Shown here in pieces: positions 25,044 through 38,690 of a DNA stretch of 64,000 nucleotides. Source of the DNA: Ilex aquifolium (lineage: Eukaryota; Streptophyta; Magnoliopsida; Aquifoliales; Aquifoliaceae); the NCBI GenBank assembly GCA_951799425.1, contig OX637394.1:52951142-53015141 (forward strand), written 5' to 3'. Position 1 is the first letter of the stretch. Each line of letters opens with the position of its first letter. The position numbers and the translations under genes are program-made. Under the pieces are notes generated by a model. That model did not search any database and was not told where the DNA came from. It saw only the letters and a program-made list of their open reading frames with translations.

Positions 25044-26940
25044 GACTTAACTTTTTACTCCGGTCTCTGATTAAGATGATTCTTGCGGCATTGTAAAGAA
25101 TTCTTGAATCCCTAACCACTTTATTCACATCAATAGTCATGAAAAATCCTCTAGCATGGGCTATATTGTAACGCAAGTTTGGTGTAATAAGTAGTAGTCA
25201 TCCTTTAAAATGAAATAGTATATCCGACATAACTTTTTCTCCCGACATCGGATTGAGCTAACTCTTGCGGCATTGTAAAGAGAACTTGAAACCCTAACCA
25301 ATATATTGCGATCAAAATTGGTGATTCATCTTCTAGCAAGGTCGAAATGGTGATGGAAGTTTGGTATAGTTGGCCATTCCCCTCCACAAGGAAAAATAAG
25401 TAATTTCCCATTCTTTAGTATTTCTGACATAACTTTTTACTCCGGTCTCTGATTAAGATGATTTTTGTGGCATTGTAAAGAATTCTTGAATCCCTAACCA
25501 CTTTATTCACATCAATAGTCATGAAAAATCCTCTAGCATGGGCTATATTGTAACGCAAGTTTGGTGTAGTAAGTAGTCCTCCTTTAAAATGAAATAGTAT
25601 ATCCGACATAACTTTTTCTCCCGAAATCGGATTGAGCTAACTCTTGCGGCATTGTAAAGAGAACTTGAAACCCTAACCAATATATTGCGATCAAAATTGG
25701 TGATTCATCTTCTAGCAAGGTCGAAATGGTGATGGAAGTTTGGTATAGTTGGCCATTTCCCTCCACAAGGAAAAATAAGTAATTTCCCATTCTTTAGTAT
25801 TTCTGACATAACTTTTTACTCCGGTCTCTGATTAAGATGATTCTTGCGGCATTGTAAAGAATTCTTGAATCCCTAACCACTTTATTCACATCAATAGTCA
25901 TGAAAAATCCTCTAGCATGGGCTATATTGTAACGCAAGTTTGGTGTAGTAAGTAGTCATCCTTTAAAATGAAATAGTATATCCGACATAACTTTTTCTCC
26001 CGAAATCGGATTGAGCTAACTCTTGCGGCATTGTAAAGAGAACTTGAAACCCTAACCAATATATTGCGATCAAAATTGGTGATTCATCTTCTAGCAAGGT
26101 CGAAATGGTGATGGAAGTTTGGTATAGTTGGCCATTCCCCTCCACAAGGAAAAATAAGTAATTTCCCATTCTTTAGTATTTCTGACATAACTTTTTACTC
26201 CGGTCTCTGATTAAGTTGATTCTTGCGGCATTGTGAAGAATTCTTGAATCCCTAACCATTTTATTCACATCAAAAGTCATGAAAAATTCTCTAGCATGGG
26301 CTATATTGCAACGCAAATTTGGTGTAATAAGTAGTCCTCATTTAAAATGAAATAGTCTATCGGACATAACTTTTTCTCCCGAACTTGGATTGAGCTAATT
26401 CTTGCGGCATTGTAAAGAGAACTTGAAACCCTAACCAATATATTCAGATCAAAATTGGTGATCATCTTCTAACAAGTTCGAAATGGTGATGGAAGTTTGG
26501 TATAGTTGGCCATTCCCCTCCACAAGGAAAAAAAAGTAATTTCCCATTCTTTCTTATTTCTGACATAACTTTTTACTCCGGTCTCTGATTAAGTTGATTC
26601 TTGCGGCATTGTAAAGAATTCTTGAATCCCAAACCACTTTATTCACATCAATAGTCATGAAAAATCCTCTAGCATGGGCTATATTGTAACGCAATTTTGG
26701 TGTAATAAGTAGTCCTTTTTTAAAATGAAATAGTATATCCGACATAACTTTTTCTCCCGAAATCGGATTGAGCTAACTCTTGCGGCATTGTAAAAAGAAC
26801 TTGAAACCCTAACCAATATATTGAGATCAAAATTGGTGATTCATCTTCTACCATGGTCGAAATGGTGATGGAAGTTTGGAATAGTTAGCCATTCCCCTCC
26901 ACAAGGAAAAATAAGTAATTTCCCATTCTTTAGTATTTCT
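25044..26940 (+). repeat. 5-mer HOR V A A F D2 (1,897 bp)
   Basis: First unit of the V-F-D2 domain. The second monomer has a W-type half A but an A-type half B. This is the simple form from which the following 9-mers can be derived by losing one unit through a D2/V fusion. The length is 5 x 379 plus 3 (V) minus 1 (F). Confidence 0.88.
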
Positions 26941-29900
26941 GACTTAACTTTTTACTCCGGTCTCTGATTAAGATGATTCTTGCGGCATTGTAAAGAATTC
27001 TTGAATCCCTAACCACTTTATTCACATCAATAGTCATGAAAAATCCTCTAGCATGGGCTATATTGTAACGCAAGTTTGGTGTAATAAGTAGTAGTCATCC
27101 TTTAAAATGAAATAGTATATCCGACATAACTTTTTCTCCCGACATCGGATTGAGCTAACTCTTGCGGCATTGTAAAGAGAACTTGAAACCCTAACCAATA
27201 TATTGCGATCAAAATTGGTGATTCATCTTCTAGCAAGGTCGAAATGGTGATGGAAGTTTGGTGTAGTTGGCCATTCCCCTCCACAAGGAAAAATAAGTAA
27301 TTTCCCATTCTTTAGTATTTCTGACATAACTTTTTACTCCGGTCTCTGATTAAGATGATTCTTGTGGCATTGTAAAGAATTCTTGAATCCCTAACCACTT
27401 TATTCACATCAATAGTCATGAAAAATCCTCTAGCATGGGCTATATTGTAACGCAAGTTTGGTGTAGTAAGTAGTCCTCCTTTAAAATGAAATAGTATATC
27501 CGACATAACTTTTTCTCCCGAAATCGGATTGAGCTAACTCTTGCGGCATTGTAAAGAGAACTTGAAACCCTAACCAATATATTGCGATCAAAATTGGTGA
27601 TTCATCTTCTAGCAAGGTCGAAATGGTGATGGAAGTTTGGAATAGTTGGCCATTCCCATCCACAAGGAAAAATAAGTAATTTCCCATTCTTTAGTATTTC
27701 TGACATAACTTTTTACCCCGGTCTCTGATTAAGATGATTCTTGCGGCATTGTAAAGAATTCTTGAATCCCTAACCACTTTATTCACATCAATAGTCATGA
27801 AAAATCCTCTAGCATGGGCTATATTGTAACGCAAGTTTGGTGTAGTAAGTAGTCATCCTTTAAAATGAAATAGTATATCCGACATAACTTTTTCTCCCGA
27901 AATCGGATTGAGCTAACTCTTGCGGCATTGTAAAGAGAACTTGAAACCCTAACCAATATATTGCGATCAAAATTGGTGATTCATCTTCTAGCAAGGTCGA
28001 AATGGTGATGGAAGTTTGGTATAGTTGGCCATTCCCCTCCACAAGGAAAAATAAGTAATTTCCCATTCTTTAGTATTTCTGACATAACTTTTTACTCCGG
28101 TCTCTGATTAAGTTGATTCTTGCGGCATTGTGAAGAATTCTTGAATCCCTAACCATTTTATTCACATCAAAAGTCGTGAAAAATTCTCTAGCATGGGCTA
28201 TATTGCAACGCAAATTTGGTGTAATAAGTAGTCCTCATTTAAAATGAAATAGTCTATCGGACATAACTTTTTCTCCCGAACTTGGATTGAGCTAATTCTT
28301 GCGGCATTGTAAAGAGAACTTGAAACCCTAACCAATATATTCAGATCAAAATTGGTGATCATCTTCTAACAAGTTCGAAATGGTGATGGAAGTTTGGTAT
28401 AGTTGGCCATTCCCCTCCACAAGGAAAAAAAAGTAATTTCCCATTCTTTCTTATTTCTGACATAACTTTTTACTCCGGTCTCTGATTAAGTTGATTCTTG
28501 CGGCATTGTAAAGAATTCTTGAATCCCAAACCACTTTATTCACATCAATAGTCATGAAAAATCCTCTAGCATGGGCTATATTGTAACGCAATTTTGGTGT
28601 AATAAGTAGTCCTTTTTTAAAATGAAATAGTATATCCGACATAACTTTTTCTCCCGAAATCGGATTGAGCTAACTCTTGCGGCATTGTAAAAAGAACTTG
28701 AAACCCTAACCAATATATTGCGATCAAAATTGGTGATTCATCTTCTAGCAAGGTCGAAATGGTGATGGAAGTTTGGTGTAGTTGGCCATTCCCCTCCACA
28801 AGGAAAAATAAGTAATTTCCCATTCTTTAGTATTTCTGACATAACTTTTTACTCCGGTCTCTGATTAAGATGATTCTTGTGGCATTGTAAAGAATTCTTG
28901 AATCCCTAACCACTTTATTCACATCAATAGTCATGAAAAATCCTCTAGCATGGGCTATATTGTAACGCAAGTTTGGTGTAGTAAGTAGTCCTCCTTTAAA
29001 ATGAAATAGTATATCCGACATAACTTTTTCTCCCGAAATCGGATTGAGCTAACTCTTGCGGCATTGTAAAGAGAACTTGAAACCCTAACCAATATATTGC
29101 GATCAAAATTGGTGATTCATCTTCTAGCAAGGTCGAAATGGTGATGGAAGTTTGGAATAGTTGGCCATTCCCATCCACAAGGAAAAATAAGTAATTTCCC
29201 ATTCTTTAGTATTTCTGACATAACTTTTTACCCCGGTCTCTGATTAAGATGATTCTTGCGGCATTGTAAAGAATTCTTGAATCCCTAACCACTTTATTCA
29301 CATCAATAGTCATGAAAAATCCTCTAGCATGGGCTATATTGTAACGCAAGTTTGGTGTAGTAAGTAGTCATCCTTTAAAATGAAATAGTATATCCGACAT
29401 AACTTTTTCTCCCGAAATCGGATTGAGCTAACTCTTGCGGCATTGTAAAGAGAACTTGAAACCCTAACCAATATATTGCGATCAAAATTGGTGATTCATC
29501 TTCTAGCAAGGTCGAAATGGTGATGAAAGTTTGGTATAGTTGGCCATTCCCCTCCACAAGGAAAAATAAGTAATTTCCCATTCTTTAGTATTTCTGACAT
29601 AACTTTTTACTCCGGTCTCTGATTAAGTTTATTCTTGCGGCATTGTGAAGAATTCTTGAATCCCTAACCATTTTATTCACATCAAAAGTCATGAAAAATT
29701 CTCTAGCATGGGCTATATTGCAACGCAAATTTGGTGTAATAAGTAGTCCTCATTTAAAATGAAATAGTCTATCGGACATAACTTTTTCTCCCGAACTTGG
29801 ATTGAGCTAATTCTTGCGGCATTGTAAAGAGAACTTGAAACCCTAACCAATATATTCAGATCAAAATTGGTGATCATCTTCTAACAAGTTCGAAATGGTG

Positions 29901-30352
29901 ATGGAAGTTTGGTATAGTTGGCCATTCCCCTCCACAAGGAAAAAAAAGTAATTTCCCATTCTTTCTTATTTCTGACATAACTTTTTACTCCGGTCTCTGA
30001 TTAAGTTGATTCTTGCGGCATTGTAAAGAATTCTTGAATCCCAAACCACTTTATTCACATCAATAGTCATGAAAAATCCTCTAGCATGGGCTATATTGTA
30101 ACGCAATTTTGGTGTAATAAGTAGTCCTTTTTTAAAATGAAATAGTATATCCGACATAACTTTTTCTCCCGAAATCGGATTGAGCTAACTCTTGCGGCAT
30201 TGTAAAAAGAACTTGAAACCCTAACCAATATATTGAGATCAAAATTGGTGATTCATCTTCTACCATGGTCGAAATGGTGATGGAAGTTTGGAATAGTTAG
30301 CCATTCCCCTCCACAAGGAAAAATAAGTAATTTCCCATTCTTTAGTATTTCT
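26941..30352 (+). repeat. 9-mer HOR copy 1 (3,412 bp)
   Basis: Order V W A F [D2/V hybrid] W A F D2. It is followed directly by a second copy of identical length and order. Private changes in this copy include aaagtcgtgaaa near 28,173 and gatgaaagtttgg near 29,522. W-A junctions carry tttttaccccgg in place of tttttactccgg. Confidence 0.92.
28459..28837 (+). repeat. D2/V hybrid monomer, first copy
   Basis: The left part is D2 (cccaaaccac, ccttttttaaaatg, gtaaaaagaac). The right part is V (attgcgatc, agcaaggtcg, tttggtgtagttgg). The last D2 marker is at 28,692 and the first V marker at 28,721, so the switch lies in about 28 bases common to both parents. The unit lacks the extra AGT of V. It shortens a ten-monomer pair of 5-mers to nine. 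Confidence 0.9.
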
Positions 30353-33300
30353 GACTTAACTTTTTACTCCGGTCTCTGATTAAGATGATTCTTGCGGCAT
30401 TGTAAAGAATTCTTGAATCCCTAACCACTTTATTCACATCAATAGTCATGAAAAATCCTCTAGCATGGGCTATATTGTAACGCAAGTTTGGTGTAATAAG
30501 TAGTAGTCATCCTTTAAAATGAAATAGTATATCCGACATAACTTTTTCTCCCGACATCGGATTGAGCTAACTCTTGCGGCATTGTAAAGAGAACTTGAAA
30601 CCCTAACCAATATATTGCGATCAAAATTGGTGATTCATCTTCTAGCAAGGTCGAAATGGTGATGGAAGTTTGGTGTAGTTGGCCATTCCCCTCCACAAGG
30701 AAAAATAAGTAATTTCTCATTCTTTAGTATTTCTGACATAACTTTTTACTCCGGTCTCTGATTAAGATGATTCTTGTGGCATTGTAAAGAATTCTTGAAT
30801 CCCTAACCACTTTATTCACATCAATAGTCATGAAAAATCCTCTAGCATGGGCTATATTGTAACGCAAGTTTGGTGTAGTAAGTAGTCCTCCTTTAAAATG
30901 AAATAGTATATCCGACATAACTTTTTCTCCCGAAATCGGATTGAGCTAACTCTTGCGGCATTGTAAAGAGAACTTGAAACCCTAACCAATATATTGCGAT
31001 CAAAATTGGTGATTCATCTTCTAGCAAGGTCGAAATGGTGATGGAAGTTTGGAATAGTTGGTCATTCCCATCCACAAGGAAAAATAAGTAATTTCCCATT
31101 CTTTAGTATTTCTGACATAACTTTTTACCCCGGTCTCTGATTAAGATGATTCTTGCGGCATTGTAAAGAATTCTTGAATCCCTAACCACTTTATTCACAT
31201 CAATAGTCATGAAAAATCCTCTAGCATGGGCTATATTGTAACGCAAGTTTGGTGTAGTAAGTAGTCATCCTTTAAAATGAAATAGTATATCCGACATAAC
31301 TTTTTCTCCCGAAATCGGATTGAGCTAACTCTTGCGGCATTGTAAAGAGAACTTGAAACCCTAACCAATATATTGCGATCAAAATTGGTGATTCATCTTC
31401 TAGCAAGGTCGAAATGGTGATGGAAGTTTGGTATAGTTGGCCATTCCCCTCCACAAGGAAAAATAAGTAATTTCCCATTCTTTAGTATTTCTGACATAAC
31501 TTTTTACTCCGGTCTCTGATTAAGTTGATTCTTGCGGCATTGTGAAGAATTCTTGAATCCCTAACCATTTTATTCACATCAAAAGTCATGAAAAATTCTC
31601 TAGCATGGGCTATATTGCAACGCAAATTTGGTGTAATAAGTAGTCCTCATTTAAAATGAAATAGTCTATCGGACATAACTTTTTCTCCCGAACTTGGATT
31701 GAGCTAATTCTTGCGGCATTGTAAAGAGAACTTGAAACCCTAACCAATATATTCAGATCAAAATTGGTGATCATCTTCTAACAAGTTCGAAATGGTGATG
31801 GAAGTTTGGTATAGTTGGCCATTCCCCTCCACAAGGAAAAAAAAGTAATTTCCCATTCTTTCTTATTTCTGACATAACTTTTTACTCCGGTCTCTGATTA
31901 AGTTGATTCTTGCGGCATTGTAAAGAATTCTTGAATCCCAAACCACTTTATTCACATCAATAGTCATGAAAAATCCTCTAGCATGGGCTATATTGTAACG
32001 CAATTTTGGTGTAATAAGTAGTCCTTTTTTAAAATGAAATAGTATATCCGACATAACTTTTTCTCCCGAAATCGGATTGAGCTAACTCTTGCGGCATTGT
32101 AAAAAGAACTTGAAACCCTAACCAATATATTGCGATCAAAATTGGTGATTCATCTTCTAGCAAGGTCGAAATGGTGATGGAAGTTTGGTGTAGTTGGCCA
32201 TTCCCCTCCACAAGGAAAAATAAGTAATTTCCCATTCTTTAGTATTTCTGACATAACTTTTTACTCCGGTCTCTGATTAAGATGATTCTTGTGGCATTGT
32301 AAAGAATTCTTGAATCCCTAACCACTTTATTCACATCAATAGTCATGAAAAATCCTCTAGCATGGGCTATATTGTAACGCAAGTTTGGTGTAGTAAGTAG
32401 TCCTCCTTTAAAATGAAATAGTATATCCGACATAACTTTTTCTCCCGAAATCGGATTGAGCTAACTCTTGCGGCATTGTAAAGAGAACTTGAAACCCTAA
32501 CCAATATATTGCGATCAAAATTGGTGATTCATCTTCTAGCAAGGTCGAAATGGTGATGGAAGTTTGGAATAGTTGGCCATTCCCATCCACAAGGAAAAAT
32601 AAGTAATTTCCCATTCTTTAGTATTTCTGACATAACTTTTTACCCCGGTCTCTGATTAAGATGATTCTTGCGGCATTGTAAAGAATTCTTGAATCCCTAA
32701 CCACTTTATTCACATCAATAGTCATGAAAAATCCTCTAGCATGGGCTATATTGTAACGCAAGTTTGGTGTAGTAAGTAGTCATCCTTTAAAATGAAATAG
32801 TATATCCGACATAACTTTTTCTCCCGAAATCGGATTGAGCTAACTCTTGCGGCATTGTAAAGAGAACTTGAAACCCTAACCAATATATTGCGATCAAAAT
32901 TGGTGATTCATCTTCTAGCAAGGTCGAAATGGTGATGGAAGTTTGGTATAGTTGGTCATTCCCCTCCACAAGGAAAAATAAGTAATTTCCCATTCTTTAG
33001 TATTTCTGACATAACTTTTTACTCCGGTCTCTGATTAAGTTGATTCTTGCGGCATTGTGAAGAATTCTTGAATCCCTAACCATTTTATTCACATCAAAAG
33101 TCATGAAAAATTCTCTAGCATGGGCTATATTGCAACGCAAATTTGGTGTAATAAGTAGTCCTCATTTAAAATGAAATAGTCTATCGGACATAACTTTTTC
33201 TCCCGAACTTGGATTGAGCTAATTCATGCGGCATTGTAAAGAGAACTTGAAACCCTAACCAATATATTCAGATCAAAATTGGTGATCATCTTCTAACAAG

Positions 33301-33764
33301 TTCGAAATGGTGATGGAAGTTTGGTATAGTTGGCCATTCCCCTCCACAAGGAAAAAAAAGTAATTTCCCATTCTTTCTTATTTCTGACATAACTTTTTAC
33401 TCCGGTCTCTGATTAAGTTGATTCTTGCGGCATTGTAAAGAATTCTTGAATCCCAAACCACTTTATTCACATCAATAGTCATGAAAAATCCTCTAGCATG
33501 GGCTATATTGTAACGCAATTTTGGTGTAATAAGTAGTCCTTTTTTAAAATGAAATAGTATATCCGACATAACTTTTTCTCCCGAAATCGGATTGAGCTAA
33601 CTCTTGCGGCATTGTAAAAAGAACTTGAAACCCTAACCAATATATTGAGATCAAAATTGGTGATTCATCTTCTACCATGGTCGAAATGGTGATGGAAGTT
33701 TGGAATAGTTAGCCATTCCCCTCCACAAGGAAAAATAAGTAATTTCCCATTCTTTAGTATTTCT
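30353..33764 (+). repeat. 9-mer HOR copy 2 (3,412 bp)
   Basis: Same order and length as the unit before it, including the D2/V hybrid monomer at the same offset. It differs by a few scattered bases, such as taatttctcattc near 30,714 and ttggtcattc near 31,059 and 32,953. The near identity of two 3.4-kb copies points to a recent duplication. Confidence 0.92.
31871..32249 (+). repeat. D2/V hybrid monomer, second copy
   Basis: Same mosaic as the unit 3,412 bp to its left, with the switch between about 32,104 and 32,133. An identical junction in both places means the recombination happened once, before the 9-mer was duplicated. Confidence 0.9.
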
Positions 33765-35664
33765 GACTTAACTTTTTACTCCGGTCTCTGATTAAGATGA
33801 TTCTTGCGGCATTGTAAAGAATTCTTGAATCCCTAACCACTTTATTCACATCAATAGTCATGAAAAATCCTCTAGCATGGGCTATATTGTAACGCAAGTT
33901 TGGTGTAATAAGTAGTAGTCATCCTTTAAAATGAAATAGTATATCCGACATAACTTTTTCTCCCGACATCGGATTGAGCTAACTCTTGCGGCATTGTAAA
34001 GAGAACTTGAAACCCTAACCAATATATTGCGATCAAAATTGGTGATTCATCTTCTAGCAAGGTCGAAATGGTGATGGAAGTTTGGTGTAGTTGGCCATTC
34101 CCCTCCACAAGGAAAAATAAGTAATTTCTCATTCTTTAGTATTTCTGACATAACTTTTTACTCCGGTCTCTGATTAAGATGATTCTTGTGGCATTGTAAA
34201 GAATTCTTGAATCCCTAACCACTTTATTCACATCAATAGTCATGAAAAATCCTCTAGCATGGGCTATATTGTAACGCAAGTTTGGTGTAGTAAGTAGTCC
34301 TCCTTTAAAATGAAATAGTATATCCGACATAACTTTTTCTCCCGAAATCGGATTGAGCTAACTCTTGCGGCATTGTAAAGAGAACTTGAAACCCTAACCA
34401 ATATATTGCGATCAAAATTGGTGATTCATCTTCTAGCAAGGTCGAAATGGTGATGGAAGTTTGGTATAGTTGGTCATTCCCCTCCACAAGGAAAAATAAG
34501 TAATTTCCCATTCTTTAGTATTTCTGACATAACTTTTTACTCCGGTCTCTGATTAAGTTGATTCTTGCAGCATTGTGAAGAATTCTTGAATCCCTAACCA
34601 TTTTATTCACATCAAAAGTCATGAAAAATTCTCTAGCATGGGCTATATTGCAACGCAAATTTGGTGTAATAAGTAGTCCTCATTTAAAATGAAATAGTCT
34701 ATCGGACATAACTTTTTCTCCCGAACTTGGATTGAGCTAATTCTTGCGGCATTGTAAAGAGAACTTGAAACCCTAACCAATATATTCAGATCAAAATTGG
34801 TGATCATCTTCTAACAAGTTCGAAATGGTGATGGAAGTTTGGTATAGTTGGCCATTCCCCTCCACAACGAAAAAAAAGTAATTTCCCATTCTTTCTTATT
34901 TCTGACATAACTTTTTACTCCGGTCTCTGATTAAGTTGATTCTTGCGGCATTGTAAAGAATTCTTGAATCCCAAACCACTTTATTCACATCAATAGTCAT
35001 GAAAAATCCTCTAGCATGGGCTATATTGTAACGCAATTTTGGTGTAATAAGTAGTCCTTTTTTAAAATGAAATAGTATATCCGACATAACTTTTTCTCCC
35101 GAAATCGGATTGAGCTAACTCTTGCGGCATTGTAAAGAGAACTTGAAACCCTAACCAATATATTGAGATCAAAATTGGTGATTCATCTTCTACCATGGTC
35201 GAAATGGTGATGGAATTTTGGAATAGTTCGCCATTCCCCTCCACAAGGAAAAATAAGTAATTTCCCATTCTTTAGTATTTCTGACTTAACTTTTTACTCC
35301 GGTCTCTGATTAAGATGATTCTTGCGGCATTGTAAAGAATTCTTGAATCCCTAACCACTTTATTCACATCAATAGTCATGAAAAATCCTCTAGCATGGGC
35401 TATATTGTAACGCAAGTTTGGTGTAATAAGTAGTAGTCATCCTTTAAAATGAAATAGTATATCCGACATAACTTTTTCTCCCGACATCGGATTGAGCTAA
35501 CTCTTGCGGCATTGTAAAGAGAACTTGAAACCCTAACCAATATATTGCGATCAAAATTGGTGATTCATCTTCTAGCAAGGTCGAAATGGTGATGGAAGTT
35601 TGGTGTAGTTGGCCATTCCCCTCCACAAGGAAAAATAAGTAATTTCTCATTCTTTAGTATTTCT
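33765..35664 (+). repeat. Shortened V A F D2 unit plus one V
   Basis: Order V A F D2* V. The second monomer (34,147-34,525) joins a W half A (cttgtggc) to an A half B with ttggtcattcccc. D2* lacks the gtaaaaagaac marker and has ggaattttggaatagttcgcc. The last V (35,283-35,664) is followed abruptly by the L-G domain, so this is the right edge of the V-F-D2 domain. Confidence 0.86.
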
Positions 35665-37177
35665 GACATAACTTTTTACTCCGGTCTCTGATTAAGATGA
35701 TTCTTGTGGCATTGTAAAGAATTCTTGAATCCCTAACCACTTTATTCACATCAATAGTCATGAAAAATCCTCTAGCATGGGCTATATTGTAACGCAAGTT
35801 TGGTGTAGTAAGTAGTCATCCTTTAAAATGAAATAGTATATCCGACATAACTTTTTCTCCCCAAATCGGATTGAGCTAACTCTTGCGGCATTGTAAAGAG
35901 AACTTGAAACCCTAACCAATATATTGCGATCAAAATTGGTGATTCATCTTCTAGCAAGGTCGAAATGGTGATGGAATTTTGGTATAGTTGGTCATTCCCC
36001 TCCACAAGGAAAAATAAGTAATTTCCCATTCTTTAGTATTTCTGACATAACTTTATTCCGGTCTCTGATTAAGATGATTCTTGCGGCATTGTAAAGAATT
36101 CTTGAATCCCTAACCACTTTATTCACATCAATAGTCATGAAAAATCCTCTAGCATGGGCTATATTGTAACGCAAGTTTGGTGTAGTAAGTAGTCATCTTT
36201 AAAATGAAGTAGTCTATCCGACATAACTTTTTCTCCCGAAATCGGATTGAGCTAACTCTTGCGGCATTGTAAAGAGAACTTGAAAGCCTAACCAATATAT
36301 TCCGATCAAAATTGGTGATTCATCTTCTAGCAAGGTCGAAATGGTGATGGAAGTTTGGTATAGTTGGCCATTCCCCTCCACAAGGAAAAATAAGTAATTT
36401 CCCATTCTTTAGTATTTCTGACATAACTTTTTACTCCGGTCTCTGATTAAGATGATTCTTGCGGCATTGTAAAGAATTCTTGAATCCCTAACCACTTTAT
36501 TCACATCAATAGTCATGAAAAATCCTCTAGCATGGGCTATATTGTAACGCAAGTTTGGTGTAGTAAGTAGTCATCCTTTAAAATGAAATAGTATATCCGA
36601 CATAACTTTTTCTCCCCAAATCGGATTGAGCTAACTCTTGCGGCATTGTAAAGAGAACTTGAAACCCTAACCAATATATTGCGATCAAAATTGGTGATTC
36701 ATCTTCTAGCAAGGTCGAAATGGTGATGGAAGTTTGGAATAGTTGGCCATTCCCATCCACAAGGAAAAATAAGTAATTTCCCATTCTTTAGTATTTCTGA
36801 CATAACTTTTTACTCCGGTCTCTGATTAAGATGATTCTTGCGGCATTGTAAAGAATTCTTGAATCCCTAACCACTTTATTCACATCAATAGTCATGAAAA
36901 ATCCTCTAGCATGGGCTATATTGTAACGCAAGTTTGGTGTAGTAAGTAGTCATCCTTTAAAATGAAATAGTATATCCGACATAACTTTTTCTCCCGAAAT
37001 CGGATTGAGCTAACTCTTGCGGCATTGTAAAGAGAACTTGAAAGCCTAACCAATATATTCCGATCAAAATTGGTGATTCATCTTCTAGCAAGGTCGAAAT
37101 GGTGATGGAAGTTTGGTATAGTTGGCCATTCCCCTCCAGAAGGAAAAATAAGTAATTTCCCATTCTTTAGTATTTCT
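35665..37177 (+). repeat. 4-mer HOR L G WL G, copy 1 (1,513 bp)
   Basis: The L monomer opens the unit: tctccccaaatcgg, ggaattttggtatag and ttggtcattcccc. The next G monomer (36,044-36,419) is 376 bp because of ctttattccgg (two bases short) and gtcatctttaaaa (one base short). WL combines the W half B with the cccc change of L. The fourth is a G with tatatccgac. Confidence 0.9.
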
Positions 37178-38690
37178 GACATAACTTTTTACTCCGGTCT
37201 CTGATTAAGATGATTCTTGCGGCATTGTAAAGAATTCTTGAATCCCTAACCACTTTATTCACATCAATAGTCATGAAAAATCCTCTAGCATGGGCTATAT
37301 TGTAACGCAAGTTTGGTGTAGTAAGTAGTCATCCTTTAAAATGAAATAGTATATCCGACATAACTTTTTCTCCCCAAATCGGATTGAGCTAACTCTTGCG
37401 GCATTGTAAAGAGAACTTGAAACCCTAACCAATATATTGCGATCAAAATTGGTGATTCATCTTCTAGCAAGGTCGAAATGGTGATGGAATTTTGGTATAG
37501 TTGGTCATTCCCCTCCACAAGGAAAAATAAGTAATTTCCCATTCTTTAGTATTTCTGACATAACTTTATTCCGGTCTCTGATTAAGATGATTCTTGCGGC
37601 ATTGTAAAGAATTCTTGAATCCCTAACCACTTTATTCACATCAATAGTCATGAAAAATCCTCTAGCATGGGCTATATTGTAACGCAAGTTTGGTGTAGTA
37701 AGTAGTCATCTTTAAAATGAAGTAGTCTATCCGACATAACTTTTTCTCCCGAAATCGGATTGAGCTAACTCTTGCGGCATTGTAAAGAGAACTTGAAAGC
37801 CTAACCAATATATTCCGATCAAAATTGGTGATTCATCTTCTAGCAAGGTCGAAATGGTGATGGAAGTTTGGTATAGTTGGCCATTCCCCTCCACAAGGAA
37901 AAATAAGTAATTTCCCATTCTTTAGTATTTCTGACATAACTTTTTACTCCGGTCTCTGATTAAGATGATTCTTGCGGCATTGTAAAGAATTCTTGAATCC
38001 CTAACCACTTTATTCACATCAATAGTCATGAAAAATCCTCTAGCATGGGCTATATTGTAACGCAAGTTTGGTGTAGTAAGTAGTCATCCTTTAAAATGAA
38101 ATAGTATATCCGACATAACTTTTTCTCCCCAAATCGGATTGAGCTAACTCTTGCGGCATTGTAAAGAGAACTTGAAACCCTAACCAATATATTGCGATCA
38201 AAATTGGTGATTCATCTTCTAGCAAGGTCGAAATGGTGATGGAAGTTTGGAATAGTTGGCCATTCCCATCCACAAGGAAAAATAAGTAATTTCCCATTCT
38301 TTAGTATTTCTGACATAACTTTTTACTCCGGTCTCTGATTAAGATGATTCTTGCGGCATTGTAAAGAATTCTTGAATCCCTAACCACTTTATTCACATCA
38401 ATAGTCATGAAAAATCCTCTAGCATGGGCTATATTGTAACGCAAGTTTGGTGTAGTAAGTAGTCATCCTTTAAAATGAAATAGTATATCCGACATAACTT
38501 TTTCTCCCGAAATCGGATTGAGCTAACTCTTGCGGCATTGTAAAGAGAACTTGAAAGCCTAACCAATATATTCCGATCAAAATTGGTGATTCATCTTCTA
38601 GCAAGGTCGAAATGGTGATGGAAGTTTGGTATAGTTGGCCATTCCCCTCCACAAGGAAAAATAAGTAATTTCCCATTCTTTAGTATTTCT
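37178..38690 (+). repeat. 4-mer HOR L G WL G, copy 2 (1,513 bp)
   Basis: Same four monomers, order and length as the preceding copy. One clear difference is cctccacaagg here (near 38,647) where copy 1 has cctccagaagg (near 37,134). The short G unit keeps both small deletions. Confidence 0.9.
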
